Below are positions 49,275 through 63,495 of a DNA stretch of 64,000 bases, piece after piece. Made by a program: the position numbers and the translations under genes. The notes under the pieces are model-generated. The model saw only the letters and a program-made list of their open reading frames with translations, did not search any database and was not told the DNA's origin. Each line of letters begins with the position of its first letter. The stretch's first letter is position 1. The DNA is from Hormiphora californensis (taxonomy: Eukaryota; Ctenophora; Tentaculata; Cydippida; Pleurobrachiidae). Location: the NCBI GenBank assembly GCA_020137815.1, contig CM035351.1, forward strand, positions 1,220,966 to 1,284,965. The letters are read 5' to 3'.

Positions 49275-50198
49275 CTTCGACGAGAAAATCCAAACATTTT
49301 TGTGAAATTCGTGTAAAGTTCTACACTATCCCGTTAAGAACTACGGACTACGTTAAATTACCTAGACAAAGCCCTCGCCCAAGCGGGCCACGCGTAACCG
49401 CCTCACGGGGAAGCCCCATTCCAGACGAGGGGAGGAAGGAGAAGGGACTTGACCGGGGTTTTCACCACCGCGTGTATGTTGATCGTGATGTGATTCACCA
49501 CCGGCCACCCCCTCGGGAGTCGGGGCCAATCATTCATATTGCATTGACTATTTCGTTATGCGCCTATTGAGGGCCGAGGGGCTCGTAACATTATAACCAA
49601 GGTATAAGAACTATCTTTCGGTGTACGAGGAACACGGCTTTAGAACTCCGTATCTCATGCAGTGAGAGATGTAAATGTAGAGGGACGAAGTACAAAAACG
49701 CAGGGTTTCTTGACAAGAAACCCTGTGTTTTTGTACTCCGTCCCTCCACATTTACATTGATCACCACACCCAACGCAATGGGGACGGGAACTGGCCAGGA
49801 GTTATAGGCTGGGCATCCATGAACGGGTTTCAGGAGGATCCACATCAACCCAACACTATCGATGCAGTGAGAGAGTCAGCATTACTGCTCGAGTCGAAAC
49901 AGTCCCTTGGGTCTTGGTGGCACCGTCACGTGGGCTTCGTTTTGGCGCGCTGCTCGCACGAGTTGTAAGGGTGACTGCGTCACCAACCTTGTGTCCAACT
50001 TAATCGCCATTCACGAACATCCACCTGTCCGTGGCTTCCGTGTCGATCACATTAACTCCTTGATCGATTGCAGAAAGGAGCCGAGCGTGTTCAACCTTCA
50101 ATATTATCCAAAAGCGCTTCAACTCACCGTTTTGCAGTAGCAAAATTGAAACGCTTTGTAGTCTGACTAAACAACACTTTTCATTTTTAGTCCAAGTC
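49275..50198. other. Region upstream of SEC13, with a hairpin
   Basis: No gene recognised. It contains the hairpin at 49670-49757 and presumably the SEC13 promoter. An acceptor-like TTTTTAG ends at 50190, 8 nt before the SEC13 ATG. Confidence 0.5.
49670..49757. repeat. 88 bp near-perfect hairpin
   Basis: TGTAAATGTAGAGGGACG, AAGTACAAAAACGCAGGGTT and TCTTG are mirrored by CAAGAAACCCTGTGTTTTTG, TACTCCGTCCCTCC and ACATTTACA around a two-to-four-base loop. Confidence 0.9.
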
Positions 50199-53100
50199 AT
50201 GGCAACGGTTATCGGAAAAGTGGATACCCTTCACGATGAGATGATTGTAAGTAAATCGTAACCGAGTTGTCTACAACAGAATAGTATAGCATTGCTTGAC
50301 CACGTTTCCTGGATTTGAACAAAACCTGACAGCAGCACAAAAAGTTATAAACCATGTTTATTAGTTAATTACTATTTCATGAACTTTCTTCTTCAGCATG
50401 ACGCCCAGATGGATATCTACGGACATCGCCTAGCAACCTGCTCATCTGATCGTTCCGTCAGGATATTTGAGGTTGATAAGAATCAGCCACCTAAACCAAT
50501 CGCCACACTAAACGGGTAAGAACCAGCTAATTCGATTACAAATCTGGTGTGTTGTTGTCTCCGAGGATCACAGTCTACACCCCCCTCTCTGTTCAGACAC
50601 CATGCCACTGTAATAATAACACCATTCATTTCTTGCGTTCAGACACCACGGCCCAGTATGGCAGGTATCCTGGATGCATCCCATGTATGGGGTGGTCCTG
50701 GCCTCCTGCTCCTACGACAAGAAGGTCATCCTCTGGAAGGAGAATGAGAGGGGAGAATGGAACAAGATGTTCACCCACGAGAAACATGCTGGATCTGTGA
50801 ATTCCATCCAGTGGGCCCCACCTGATACTGGCTTGTACTTGGTGTGTGGGAGCAGTGATGGGACCATCAGTATTGTTCAGGGATTTGGAGAGGACAAGTT
50901 TGAATCCAGTCATGTCATCAACAATGCACACACTGTGAGTTATACGGGATAGGACGGGGATCACTGTGAGTTATACGGGATCAGGGACTTGTTACATATC
51001 ATAGAGAGGGGTAACCGAGACCGATGGGTGTGGAGGGAGACAAGTGAGCTCTGGGGGACTATAGTCGACTAGAGATCTAGTTTTATCAGGACCACGAATA
51101 AAGCTAATTTTAATAATTTCCCTTCTTTTCAGACTGGTGTAAATGCTGTTAGTTGGGCACCCTCACACCCTGCAAGTACCACACTAGATGTAAGTAGTAA
51201 CCCTTCTTTTATCTTCTTTCTAAACAAATGTTCAAATCATGTCACAATTCTTAGTGATATTCAGATTTCCGTTATAATATGGGTGCGCTATGTTTGTTTA
51301 AATACTCTCTCCCTCTCTCCGTGTCGCTCAATTGGTACTCAGTACAAGATATTCTACCTGGAACCGACCGAATCAGGAAATACTGGTCCCTGATTGGCTG
51401 ATAACCAGTCACGTGACCTAAATAACGAGTTCTGATTGGCTGGTTGTTGTTGGTACTCAGTACAAGATATTCTACCACTACCTCTCTTATCCAATGAGAT
51501 CATGCATATGTTATTTAATTTTTTAGATTGGCTGGGCGGGGTAAAACCACTAAATTAAATCGTCTACTGAGTCGATATCATCTTCACTTTTTTCTGTCAT
51601 GATGTCCGTTTGGTTACCCTGCCTGCTAAGTTGCCTTCTATACCTTGTACACACAGAGGACCCAAGTCAAGTGTGTGACCCGAGGGAGTGTTCCAGTTAC
51701 ATTACCTCCATACCATCTGGGGCTCTCACCAATGGCTCCCTAATTATACCGCAATGCAAAGAAGAAGATGGAAACTGCAGCTATTCCTTGAAGATTGTAC
51801 TTGAAGATGGGGAAACTGCACTTCAGCTAAACTTCAGTCGAGATGGGATCACTTTGGCTTCTGACAAGAATGTTAACATGGACGGTAACCCGATAGAGAA
51901 AACTGAGTTAACGGGGGATAACCTGGCAGCAATAAGAATGTTTTGGGACAGATCACAGTTTGGGATAGTTTACGGGGACACCCAGTACACCGAAAAACTG
52001 ACATACCCTGAGTACGTGTCGGTGGATGAGGACGAACTAGATTCTGGAAACTGGACCATTGTCTCAATGAGAGGTTGTGATGGTGTTACGGTGTGTAACT
52101 CTTGTGGGACACCCCGTATAGAGGCTCTGGTACAGAGAGGTGACACCGTTACGGCCACTGTTACATCTCTAGATGGCGTTATAGTGGACTGGTTTTATGA
52201 TGGAGAGGAGATTGAGGGAGATCACCTAGAGGGAGGATACTACATAACGACTACCCTGGATGTAATTAATCTAAGAAACAATAGTGAAGTTACCATAACG
52301 GTAACTAATATTGTGACTGGTGAATCGTCCAACAAAAGTCTGGTACTATTTGATAATGATAAGGAAAGAAATGAAAACGCAACAGATACCCCGGATAACG
52401 ATAAGGAAATCAATGAAAACGCAACATATACTCCGGATAACGATAAGGAAAGAAATGAAAACGCAACAGATACCCCGGATAACGATAAGGAAAGAAATGA
52501 AACCCCAACTGTGGAAGAGGAACCTGAGGGAAGTACAATTTGGCATGTTCTAGTGCCACTAGTAGTGGGGTTCAGCTGTGTGGCGGTGGTGCTAGTTCTA
52601 GTGATACTGACTCTGATGTTTATCAGGAGGAACAGCATCATAACTAGACCGGACACAACCGATGGTAGGGTGGGTGGTGATGATGCTATCTATATAGATC
52701 TGACAGCGGTAGGAATAACACCTGGAAGGAGAGAGACCCTAGAAGGACCTGGGGAGTATGTGGCAATGAGTGGGAGCTCCCCCCGACCAACCCCTAAATT
52801 ATCTGAACCTGGAAGGAACCAAGAAGGAGATGGGGATGAAGAGTGTGTGTCAATGAGTCAGAAGTCCCCTCGACCATCTCCTAATTTAGCCGACTATAGA
52901 AAGAAAAAGATGCTAGAAAAGTATGGAGATGGAGATGGAGATGGAGATGGGGATGAAGAGTTTGTGTCAATGAGTCAGAAGTCCCCTCGACCATCTCCTA
53001 ATTTAGCCGACTATAGAAAGAAAAAGATGCTAGAAAAGTATGGAGATGAAGATGGAGATGGAGATGGAGATGGAGATGGAGACTATGTGGCAATGAGTGG

Positions 53101-56100
53101 GAGCTCCCCCCGACCAACCCCTAAATTATCTGAACCTGGAAGGAACCAAGAAGGAGATGGGGATGAAGAGTGTGTGTCAATGAGTCAGAAGTCCCCTCGA
53201 CCATCTCCTAATTTAGCCGACTATAGAAAGAAAAAGATGCTAGAAAAGTATGGAGATGGAGATGGAGATGGAGATGGAGATGGAGATGGAGATGGAGATG
53301 GAGATGGAGACTATGTGGCAATGAGTGGGAGCTCCCCCCGACCAACCCCTAAATTATCTGAGCCTGAAAGGAACCAAGAAGGAAATGGGGATGAAGAGTG
53401 TGTGTCGATGAGTCAGAAGTCCCCTCGACCATCTCCTAATTTAGCCGACTATAGAAAGAAAAAGATGCTAGAAAAGTATGGAGATGGAGATGGAGATGGA
53501 GATGGAGATGGAGATGGAGATGGAGATGGAGATGGAGATGGAGATGGAGATGGAGATGGAGATGGAGATGGAGATGGAGATGGAGATGGAGATGGAGATG
53601 GAGACTATGTGGCAATGAGTGGGAGCTCCCCCCGACCATAATCTGAACCTGGAAGGAGCGAGGGGATGGGACTCATGCGAATCTAGGCGGGACTTCCCCT
53701 CGACCACTCTCAATGTTCTCGGAATCTGTTTATGTGGAAATGAATCGGTGAAAACTCAAAATGAAACAATGAACACGCTTTGAGTTCGAATTAAAATCCC
53801 CTCTGATTGTCTATTATTTTTGTTTTATAAGGCCTAAGCTTGTAAGTGATTTTGGCGGAAGGTGAACCAGTCGTGTAGATAAGCGTGTAACATTTTATAG
53901 TGATATTCAGATTTCCGTTATAATATGTGTCCTATGTTTGTCTCTCCCTCTCTCCGCGTCTCTCAATCCTTTGTTGGTACTCAGTACAAGATATTCTACC
54001 ATGAACCGACCGAATCAGGAAATACTGGTCCCTGATTGGCGGATAACCAGTCACGTGACCTAAATTACGAGTTCTGATTGGCTGATTGTTGTTGGTACTC
54101 AGTACAAGATATTCTACCACTACCTCTCTTATGCCATGAGATCATATATGTCATTTTAGATTGGCTGGGCGAGGAAAAAACCACTAAATCGCGTACTGAG
54201 ACGATATCATCTTCACTTTTTCTGCCATGCTTTCTATTTGGTCACCCTGCCTGCTCAGCTGCCTTCTCTACCTTGTACACACAGAGGACCCAAGTCAAGT
54301 GTGTGATCCTGAGGGAAGTGTTCCAGTTACATTACCTCCATACCATCTGGAGCTCTCACCAATGGCTCCCTAATTATACCGCAAAGCAAAGGAGAAGATG
54401 GAAACTGCAGCTATTCCTTGAAGATTGTACTTGAAGATGGGGAAACTGAACTTCAGCTAAACTTCAGTCGAGATGGGATCACTTTGGCTTCTGATAAGAA
54501 CGTTAACATGGACGGTAACCCGATAGAGGAAACTAAGTTAACGGGGGATAACCTAAGAGCAATAAGAATGTTTTGGGACGGATCTCAGTTTGGGATAGTT
54601 TATGGGGACACTCAGTACACCGACAAACTGACATACCCTGAGTACGTCTGGGTGGATGAGGACGAACTTGATGCTAGAAACTGGACTATTGTCTCTATGA
54701 GGGGTTGTGATGGTGTTACGGTGTGTAACTCTTGTGGAACACCCCGTATAGAGGAGCTGATACAGAGGGATGATGAAGTTACAGCCTCTGTGACATCTCT
54801 AGATGATGTTATAGTGGACTGGTTTTATGATGGAAAGGATATTGAGGAAGATCACCTAGAGGGAGGATACCACGTAACGACAACCCTGGATGTACCTAAT
54901 AATCTAACAAACAATAGTGAAGTTACCATAACGGTAACTAATATTGTGACTGGTGAATCGTCCAACAAAAGTCTGGTACTATTTGATAATGATAAGGAAA
55001 GAAATGAAACCCCAACTGTGGAAGAGGAACTGGGTGAAAGTAACACAATTTGGTATATTCTAATGGGGTTCATCTGTACGGCAGTGGTGATAGTTCTATT
55101 GGTACTGACTCTGATGTATAAGAGACGGAACAGCATCGCAACTAGACCGGCTACAACCGATGGTAGGGTGGGAGGGGATGATGCTATTTATGTGGAGCTG
55201 ACAGTGACAGGAATAGCACCGGGAAGAAGAAAGATCCTAGAAGGAGATGGGGAGTATGTGGCAATGACCTCCCCCCGACCAACCCCTAAATTATCTGAAC
55301 CTGGAAGGATAAATGTCCTAGAAGGAGATGGGGAGTATGTGGCAATGACCTCCCCCCGACCAACCCCTAAATTATCTGAACCTGGAAGGATAAATGTCCT
55401 AGAAGGAGATGGGGAGTATGTGGCAATGACCTCCCCCCGACCAACCCCTAAATTATCTGAAGGAGATGGAGATGGGGAGTATGTGGCAATGACCTCCCCC
55501 CGACCAACCCCTAAATTATCTGAACCTGGAAGGATAAATGTCCTAGAAGGAGATGGGGAGTATGTGGCAATGACCTCCCCCCGACCAACCCCTAAATTAT
55601 CTGAACCTGGAAGGATAAATGTCCTAGAAGGAGATGGGGAGTATGTGGCAATGACCTCCCCCCGACCAACCCCAAAATTATCTGAACCTGGAAGGATAAA
55701 TGTCCTAGAAGGAGATGGGGAGTATATGGCAATGACCTCCCCCCGACCAACCCCTAAATTATCTGAACCTGGAAGGATAAATGTCCTAGAAGGAGATGGG
55801 GAGTATGTGGCAATGACCTCCCCCCGACCAACCCCTAAATTATCTGAAGGAGATGGAGATGGGGAGTATATGGCAATGAGTAGGACCTCTCCCCGATGGC
55901 GATCGTTAGCCGACGAGATGAGGAGAAAGCTTCGAGAAAGGCATTTGCCTTTGGAGTATGAGGAAATGACCTCCTCCCGACCAACCCCTAAATTATCTGA
56001 ACCTGGAAAGAGAAAGATGCTAGAAGGGGATGGGGAGTATGCGAATCTAGGTGGGACTTCCCCTCGACCACCCCCTATGACCTCAGAATCTGTTTATGTA

Positions 56101-57876
56101 GAAATGAACCGGTGAAAACTCTGTTTGCGGTGAACAGTCAACAAATCAAAATGAACCAATGAACACACTTTGAGTTCGAATTATAATCCCCTGTGATAGC
56201 CTATTATTTTTATGTGTGTGTTTAATGCCTAAGCTTGTACAAAGTGATTTTGGCGGAACTTGAACCATTCATGTAGATTTAAAGTTTGTAACAGGTTTTG
56301 TTAGCACTGAGTGTTTATTTCGTTTTTCTCTCAAGTAACTACTGTTTCTAAACCTTTTTAACGGGTGACAACTAAAAATTGTTACTAATTTAAAATGGCT
56401 GTAGAATTTTTCCCTTTTGAGATACAGCTTCGGGCCAGTGATAGAACGATTTTGCAGACAATTTTGAATCAGGATAACATAACGGCCATGACTAAAACGT
56501 TCATTCTCATAGCGATATCGGATCATTTCCTCTTGCCCCACCAAAGCATATAGTACGGAGATTTGAAATTTCTATGTTATCAGAAACGACCTTCCCGATG
56601 AGATAGAATTCTCATAATTGGAAGTCTGGTTGTTCATGCCATAACCAACATAACTGCCAAGTTTGAAGATTTTGGCTCATTGGGAAGTTGGGTTTCTACG
56701 GTCATTAATGTTTCGAGAGATGTCGAAATGGCGATTTCTCAAATTACCTGTAAACTACGCTTTGTTACAGAAGATTCTGATCAGGAAATTGAGATATATG
56801 AAGTTTGAAGCAAAGTTAATTTCGTTCAAAATTGTCTGAAAAATCATTCTATCACTGTCCCGAAGCTGTATTTCGACCAGAACAGGCGCTAGAGGTGCTA
56901 GAAAAACGTGTAGATTTCACGGACTATATGCTTTGGTGGGGCAAGAGGAAATGATCCGATATCGCTATGAGAATGAACGTTTTAGTCATCGCCGTTATGT
57001 TTTTCTGATTCAAAATTGTCTGAAAAATCGTTCTATCACTGGCCCAAAGCTGTATCTCAAAAGGGAAAATTTCTACAGCTGTTTTAAATTAGTAACAATT
57101 TTTAGTTGTCACCCGTTAATTCTAAATTCGACCAACTTCACTGGACTTCACAAATACCTCAACCTCTGAATTACTTAACCCTACCTTCTCTCCCCGTCAG
57201 CCGAGCTCAAAAGACTACGACACCGTCAACAAGCGCTTCGTCTCCGGTGGAGGGGACAGTATGGTCCGAGTCTGGAAGTTCTCTGGGGAAGAGTGGGCTT
57301 GTGAGGCTGAACTGAAGGGTCATACTAACTGGGTCAGGGATGTTGCGTGGGCCCCTGATACAGGGTTCACAACTAGCACCATTGCTAGTTGTTGTCATGA
57401 TGGAAAGGTGATTATCTGGCAGTGTAGTGATCTCGATAAGGGAAACTGGGAGAGCAAGACCATGCATTCATTCGATGATGTTATATGGCATCTTAGTTGG
57501 TCCGTCATGGGTGATATTCTGGCAGTTAGTGGAGGAGACAACAAGGTACGTCCACATCTGTATCCATTTGGTGGATTCTCCACCAATTTTGTAGCTCAAT
57601 CCCACGTCCACTTTTCCCACGGTGTCACAGTGTCGCTATAGCTGTAACGCGCGAAAACTCCAATGTGATGAAAGTTCAGCGGAGAATCAGTGCTCTGCCA
57701 CGCGCGCTCTTCTACCACAGCACAGCCACCAAGTCAATGTGGTACCCGGGAGAGGGACGCCATGTGGCACCTTTACTGACCACATGTGTAACTCTTTACA
57801 GGTGACTCTGTGGAGGGAATCCCATAAGGGAGGATGGATTTGTATCAGTAAACAAGATAGCAACGTTGCCAACTAG
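50199..57876 (+). CDS. SEC13: SEC13, WD40 protein of COPII coat and nuclear pore
   Basis: Six GT-AG exons: 50199-50246, 50397-50515, 50643-50934, 51133-51189, 57201-57545 and 57802-57876, 311 residues. Matches across the family include [87 protein letters not shown] and [17 protein letters not shown]13 forms a six-bladed open propeller that pairs with SEC31 in COPII cages and with NUP145C/NUP96 in the Y complex. No frameshift. Intron 4 (51190-57200) is about 6 kb and contains two other genes on the same strand plus a foldback element, while the other introns are 127-256 bp. An AATAAA lies near 57917. Confidence 0.95.
51333..51476. promoter_or_regulatory. CCAAT/E-box module upstream of receptor 1
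   Basis: Two copies of TGGTACTCAGTACAAGATAT-TCTACC (51333-51358, 51451-51476) bracket a core with two inverted CCAAT boxes (CTGATTGG at 51390 and 51432) and the palindromic E-box GTCACGTGAC (51408-51417). It lies 123 bp before the receptor 1 ATG. The same block is present upstream of receptor 2, and its core recurs in reverse orientation at 60252-60331. NF-Y and bHLH-type binding is inferred from motif resemblance. Confidence 0.6.
51599..53641 (+). CDS. Type I membrane receptor with YxxM array, copy 1, nested in SEC13
   Basis: Intronless, 680 residues. Signal peptide 1-19 ([14 protein letters not shown]); ectodomain 20-316 with six or more N-glycosylation sites, a beta-rich module and an Ig-like stretch without the usual disulphide ([27 protein letters not shown]). 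A stalk of four [14 protein letters not shown]-like repeats (252-305) precedes a transmembrane helix at about 317-342 and a basic stop (RRNS). The tail has IYIDL, then modules with YVAM (YxxM, the p85-SH2/PI3K consensus) and [11 protein letters not shown], alternating with ECVSM or EFVSM modules in which Tyr is replaced, all joined by (GD)n linkers from GGAGAT repeats. The ORF stops at 53641 through a small deletion relative to copy 2, losing the last two Tyr motifs. Family not recognised; immune or growth-factor-type signalling is inference. Confidence 0.8.
   Translation: MMSVWLPCLLSCLLYLVHTEDPSQVCDPRECSSYITSIPSGALTNGSLIIPQCKEEDGNCSYSLKIVLEDGETALQLNFSRDGITLASDKNVNMDGNPIEKTELTGDNLAAIRMFWDRSQFGIVYGDTQYTEKLTYPEYVSVDEDELDSGNWTIVSMRGCDGVTVCNSCGTPRIEALVQRGDTVTATVTSLDGVIVDWFYDGEEIEGDHLEGGYYITTTLDVINLRNNSEVTITVTNIVTGESSNKSLVLFDNDKERNENATDTPDNDKEINENATYTPDNDKERNENATDTPDNDKERNETPTVEEEPEGSTIWHVLVPLVVGFSCVAVVLVLVILTLMFIRRNSIITRPDTTDGRVGGDDAIYIDLTAVGITPGRRETLEGPGEYVAMSGSSPRPTPKLSEPGRNQEGDGDEECVSMSQKSPRPSPNLADYRKKKMLEKYGDGDGDGDGDEEFVSMSQKSPRPSPNLADYRKKKMLEKYGDEDGDGDGDGDGDYVAMSGSSPRPTPKLSEPGRNQEGDGDEECVSMSQKSPRPSPNLADYRKKKMLEKYGDGDGDGDGDGDGDGDGDGDYVAMSGSSPRPTPKLSEPERNQEGNGDEECVSMSQKSPRPSPNLADYRKKKMLEKYGDGDGDGDGDGDGDGDGDGDGDGDGDGDGDGDGDGDGDGDGDYVAMSGSSPRP
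53477..53605. repeat. GATGGA hexamer repeat coding (DG)n
   Basis: About 20 copies of GATGGA in frame in receptor 1; shorter blocks of the same hexamer at about 52923-52950, 53043-53080 and 53248-53307. Confidence 0.95.
53975..54118. promoter_or_regulatory. CCAAT/E-box module upstream of receptor 2
   Basis: Near-identical to 51333-51476: the same bracketing repeats, inverted CCAAT boxes and GTCACGTGAC; 109 bp before the receptor 2 ATG. One CTGATTGGCTG has become CTGATTGGCGG. Confidence 0.6.
54227..56115 (+). CDS. Type I membrane receptor with YxxM array, copy 2, frameshift near N terminus
   Basis: Tandem paralogue of 51599-53641, also intronless within SEC13 intron 4. The ATG at 54227 opens a signal peptide ([14 protein letters not shown]), but one extra base near 54310 shifts the frame before the ectodomain; from about 54340 the frame of copy 1 resumes and stays open to TGA at 56113-56115. 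The ectodomain is very similar to copy 1 with one stalk repeat instead of four; the transmembrane helix is [20 protein letters not shown]. The tail contains IYVEL and about nine copies of a 27-residue [18 protein letters not shown]-type module, then YEEM, YANL and a terminal YVEMNR. Every module keeps Tyr, unlike copy 1. If the indel is a sequencing error this is an intact receptor. Confidence 0.8.
55240..55875. repeat. 81 bp coding tandem repeat (YVAM modules)
   Basis: Eight to nine units of GAAGGAGATGGGGAGTATGT-GGCAATGACC...; two units are shortened and joined by an additional GGAGAT. In frame with receptor 2. Confidence 0.95.
56362..57115. mobile_element. Foldback element flanked by TTAA
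   Basis: Arms 56362-56556 and 56921-57115 (195 bp each) are reverse complements; ends read CGGGTGACAACTAAAAATTG and its mirror. TTAA flanks both sides (56358-56361, 57116-57119), the target choice of piggyBac-type transposons, although the terminal bases are not the usual CCC. The 364 bp centre holds a further degenerate copy of part of the arm. In SEC13 intron 4, just before exon 5. Confidence 0.8.
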
Positions 57877-58697
57877 GGAGTGAAGACATTAGAAATGTTT
57901 TTTGGTGACGCGTCAAAATAAACTGTGTGCACAGTACACATGTGTATTGTGGTCGGGACCATTGCCATGTTTTTACCCAATGTATGATTGGAATTGAGAG
58001 TTAGAGAATATTTATCTAAAAAGTACCTGAAGTTTACCCTATCACAACATGCTATAAAATTCACCATTTGACATTGGAAACTGTCTGAAAAGCGTCCTAT
58101 GTGGGAATACAAAACTTGACTAAATTCTCCTGTGTATCGGGTGCAAGTTTGTTTCATAGTAGTGTGTGTGTGTTTGAGTTTCAATTGAAATTGAATGAAG
58201 TGTAAATGGTTGTTTTGATTTTGTTTATCGTTAACCCTAAACAATCGATCTTTTAAATACCCATATTGATTCAACCGACCCCAGACCCTTTTATCAAACA
58301 TTGAAGCAAATATCCCTCTCCTCTCTCTCTATTCTTTATTGCATTTTAGCTCTCTCTAGTCTCTATTTTCTGGCAATATCTTTCACTCTTCTCTAATTTT
58401 AATTCTGCTTGGCTGCCCCTCAAATTGTCCCCTCTTTAATGCCTGCCCTTCTAATGGGTGCGCCAAATTTAGAAACTAAAAAGCAACCAATCAGCTGAAT
58501 CCCATCACCGAATATTGGCATCACTTTTCAGCAACTGCACTTTCACAACTGATCACTACTTTTACCAGCCAATTATAACTCTCTAATCCCTCTGTCATTA
58601 TATAGGCTCTTTCCCTCTCTTTTAATTTTAAATACCTCTCACCCACTCTCTCTCCCTAGAATGCTACCAGTGAAATACCCGTGATCAAGTATAGACC
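57877..58697. other. Intergenic region between SEC13 and RNASEH1
   Basis: Contains the SEC13 3' end (AATAAA near 57917) and pyrimidine-rich tracts before RNASEH1. An acceptor-like CTCTCCCTAG ends at 58659; an out-of-frame ATG at 58661 opens a seven-codon uORF (MLPVKYP) before the RNASEH1 ATG. No other gene. Confidence 0.55.
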
Positions 58698-61267
<2,570 letters not shown>

Positions 61268-62738
61268 CGGTTACCCTGGCAACGAACAACCACCAGACTT
61301 GTGACGGTTACCCTGGCGACGAACAACCACCAGACTTGTGACTGTTACCCTGGTAACGAACAACCACCCGACTTGTGACGGTTACCCTGGCAACGAACAA
61401 CCACAAGACTTGTGACGGTTACCCTGGCAACAACAACCACCAGACTTGTGACGGTTACCCTGGCAACGAACAACCACCAGACTTGTGACGGTTACCCTGG
61501 CAACGAGCAACCACCAGACTTGTGACGGTTACCCTGGTAACGAACAACCACCAGACTTGTGACGGTTACCCTGGCAACGAACAACCACCAGACTTGTGAC
61601 GGTTAGCCTGGCAACAACAACCACCAGACTTGTGACGGTTACCCTGGCAACGAACAACCACCAGACTTGTGACGGTTACCCTGGCAACGAACAACCACCA
61701 GACTTGTGACGGTTACCCTGGCAACGAACAGCCACCAGACTTGTGACGGTTACCCTGGCAACGAACAACCACCAGACTTGTGACGGTTACCCTGGCAACG
61801 AACAACCACCAGACTTGTGACGGTTACCCTGGCAACGAACAACCACCAGACTTGTGACGGTTAGCCTGGCAACAACAACCACCAGACTTGTGACGGTTAC
61901 CCTGGCAACGAACAACCACCAGACTTGTGACGGTTACCCTGGCAACGAACAACCACCAGACTTGTGACGGTTACCCTGGCAACGAACAACCACCAGACTT
62001 GTGACGGTTACCCTGGCAACGAACAACCACCAGACTTGTGACGGTTACCCTGGCAACGAACAACCACCAGACTTGTGACGGTTACCCTGGCAACGAACAA
62101 CCACCAGACTTGTGACGGTTACCCTGGCAACGAACAACCACCAGACTTGTGACGGTTACCCTGGCAACGAACAACCACCAGACTTGTGACGGTTACCCTG
62201 GCAACGAACAACCACCAGACTTGTGACGGTTACCCTGGCAACGAACAACCACCAGACTTGTGACGGTTACCCTGGCAACGAACAACCACCAGACTTGTGA
62301 CGGTTACCCTGGCAACGAACAAGCCACCAGACTTGTGACGGTTACCCTGGCAACGAACAACCACCAGACTTGTGACGGTTACCCTGGCAACGAACAACCA
62401 CCAGACTTGTGACGGTTACCCTGGCAACGAAGCAACCACCAGACTTGTGACGGTTACCCTGGCAACGAACAACCACCAGACTTGTGACGGTTACCCTGGC
62501 AACGAACAACCACCAGACTTGTGACGGTTACCCTGGCAACGAACAGCCACCAGACTTGTGACGGTTACCCTGGCAACGAACAACCACCAGACTTGTGACG
62601 GTTACCCTGGCAACGAACAGCCACCAGACTTGTGACGGTTACCATGACAACGAACAACCACCAGACTTGTGACGGTTACCCTGGCAACAAACAACCACCT
62701 GACTTGTGACGGTTACCCTGGCAACGAACAACACCAGA

Positions 62739-63450
62739 TAAATGTTGTATGCATGCGGGTAAGTTGAAACATGACACAATGCTGAATTGGAGTCTTGGCA
62801 ATATTGGTTTTTTACTGGCGTCCATTATTTTAGGGCCGGGAGCTCCTCTTTATCTTCCAATCTTGATGTAAATATAACGTTTTAATAGTTGACCTAAATA
62901 TATTCAATTTAAAGTCGTTTGTTCCTAGCATGTACAAGTCCCCTCCCCCAGTTGTTTATTTTGCTAAATACCCTCATGACCCCCCGCTACCCTCACACTC
63001 ATTCGAGCCCTTCCTTGGCATGACGGGGCAGGGGGAGATCAGAGAGAGATATATGGAGCAACATATAGAAAGAAAGAAGGGAGGGGATTGATAGAGAGAG
63101 GGAGTGGGAAGACTGAATGTTTTTTACCTGACCGTCCCAAGTCCCAACCCTTCCATCTTCTTCCAACCCTTACATGATTAAACACATTTCTTGCAACTAT
63201 AGCAGGAGAGAAACATGGATGGATTGCAGAGAAAGAAGAAGAAGAAGAAACATATAATCTTGATGATATCTGGATACCTATATTCTACCTGATACCCTGA
63301 TTATATTCTGTATTCACGATATGCTGCTATCCAGGAAGTGACGTCATTATCTCTGTTCCTTCTCGTTAGATGCAACAGGTGAGAATCAGTTAATTAACGA
63401 CATTTACCCGACTTGTCAAATTAATTTCCCTTTTCGATGATCCTAGGTTG

Positions 63451-63495
<45 letters not shown>

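Noticed and set aside
50589-50642. Alternative SEC13 acceptor at GTTCAG (50591-50596), followed by ACACCATGCC
   Set aside because: Only the acceptor at 50641-50642 restores [11 protein letters not shown]; the upstream site looks like a partial duplication of it.
53436-53713. Antisense HLHLHL and SISISI ORFs
   Set aside because: Shadows of the GGAGAT hexamer repeat.
57622-57876. 84-residue ORF spanning SEC13 intron 5
   Set aside because: Reads through the intron into exon 6; the GT-AG splice 57545-57802 gives the conserved NKVTLW.
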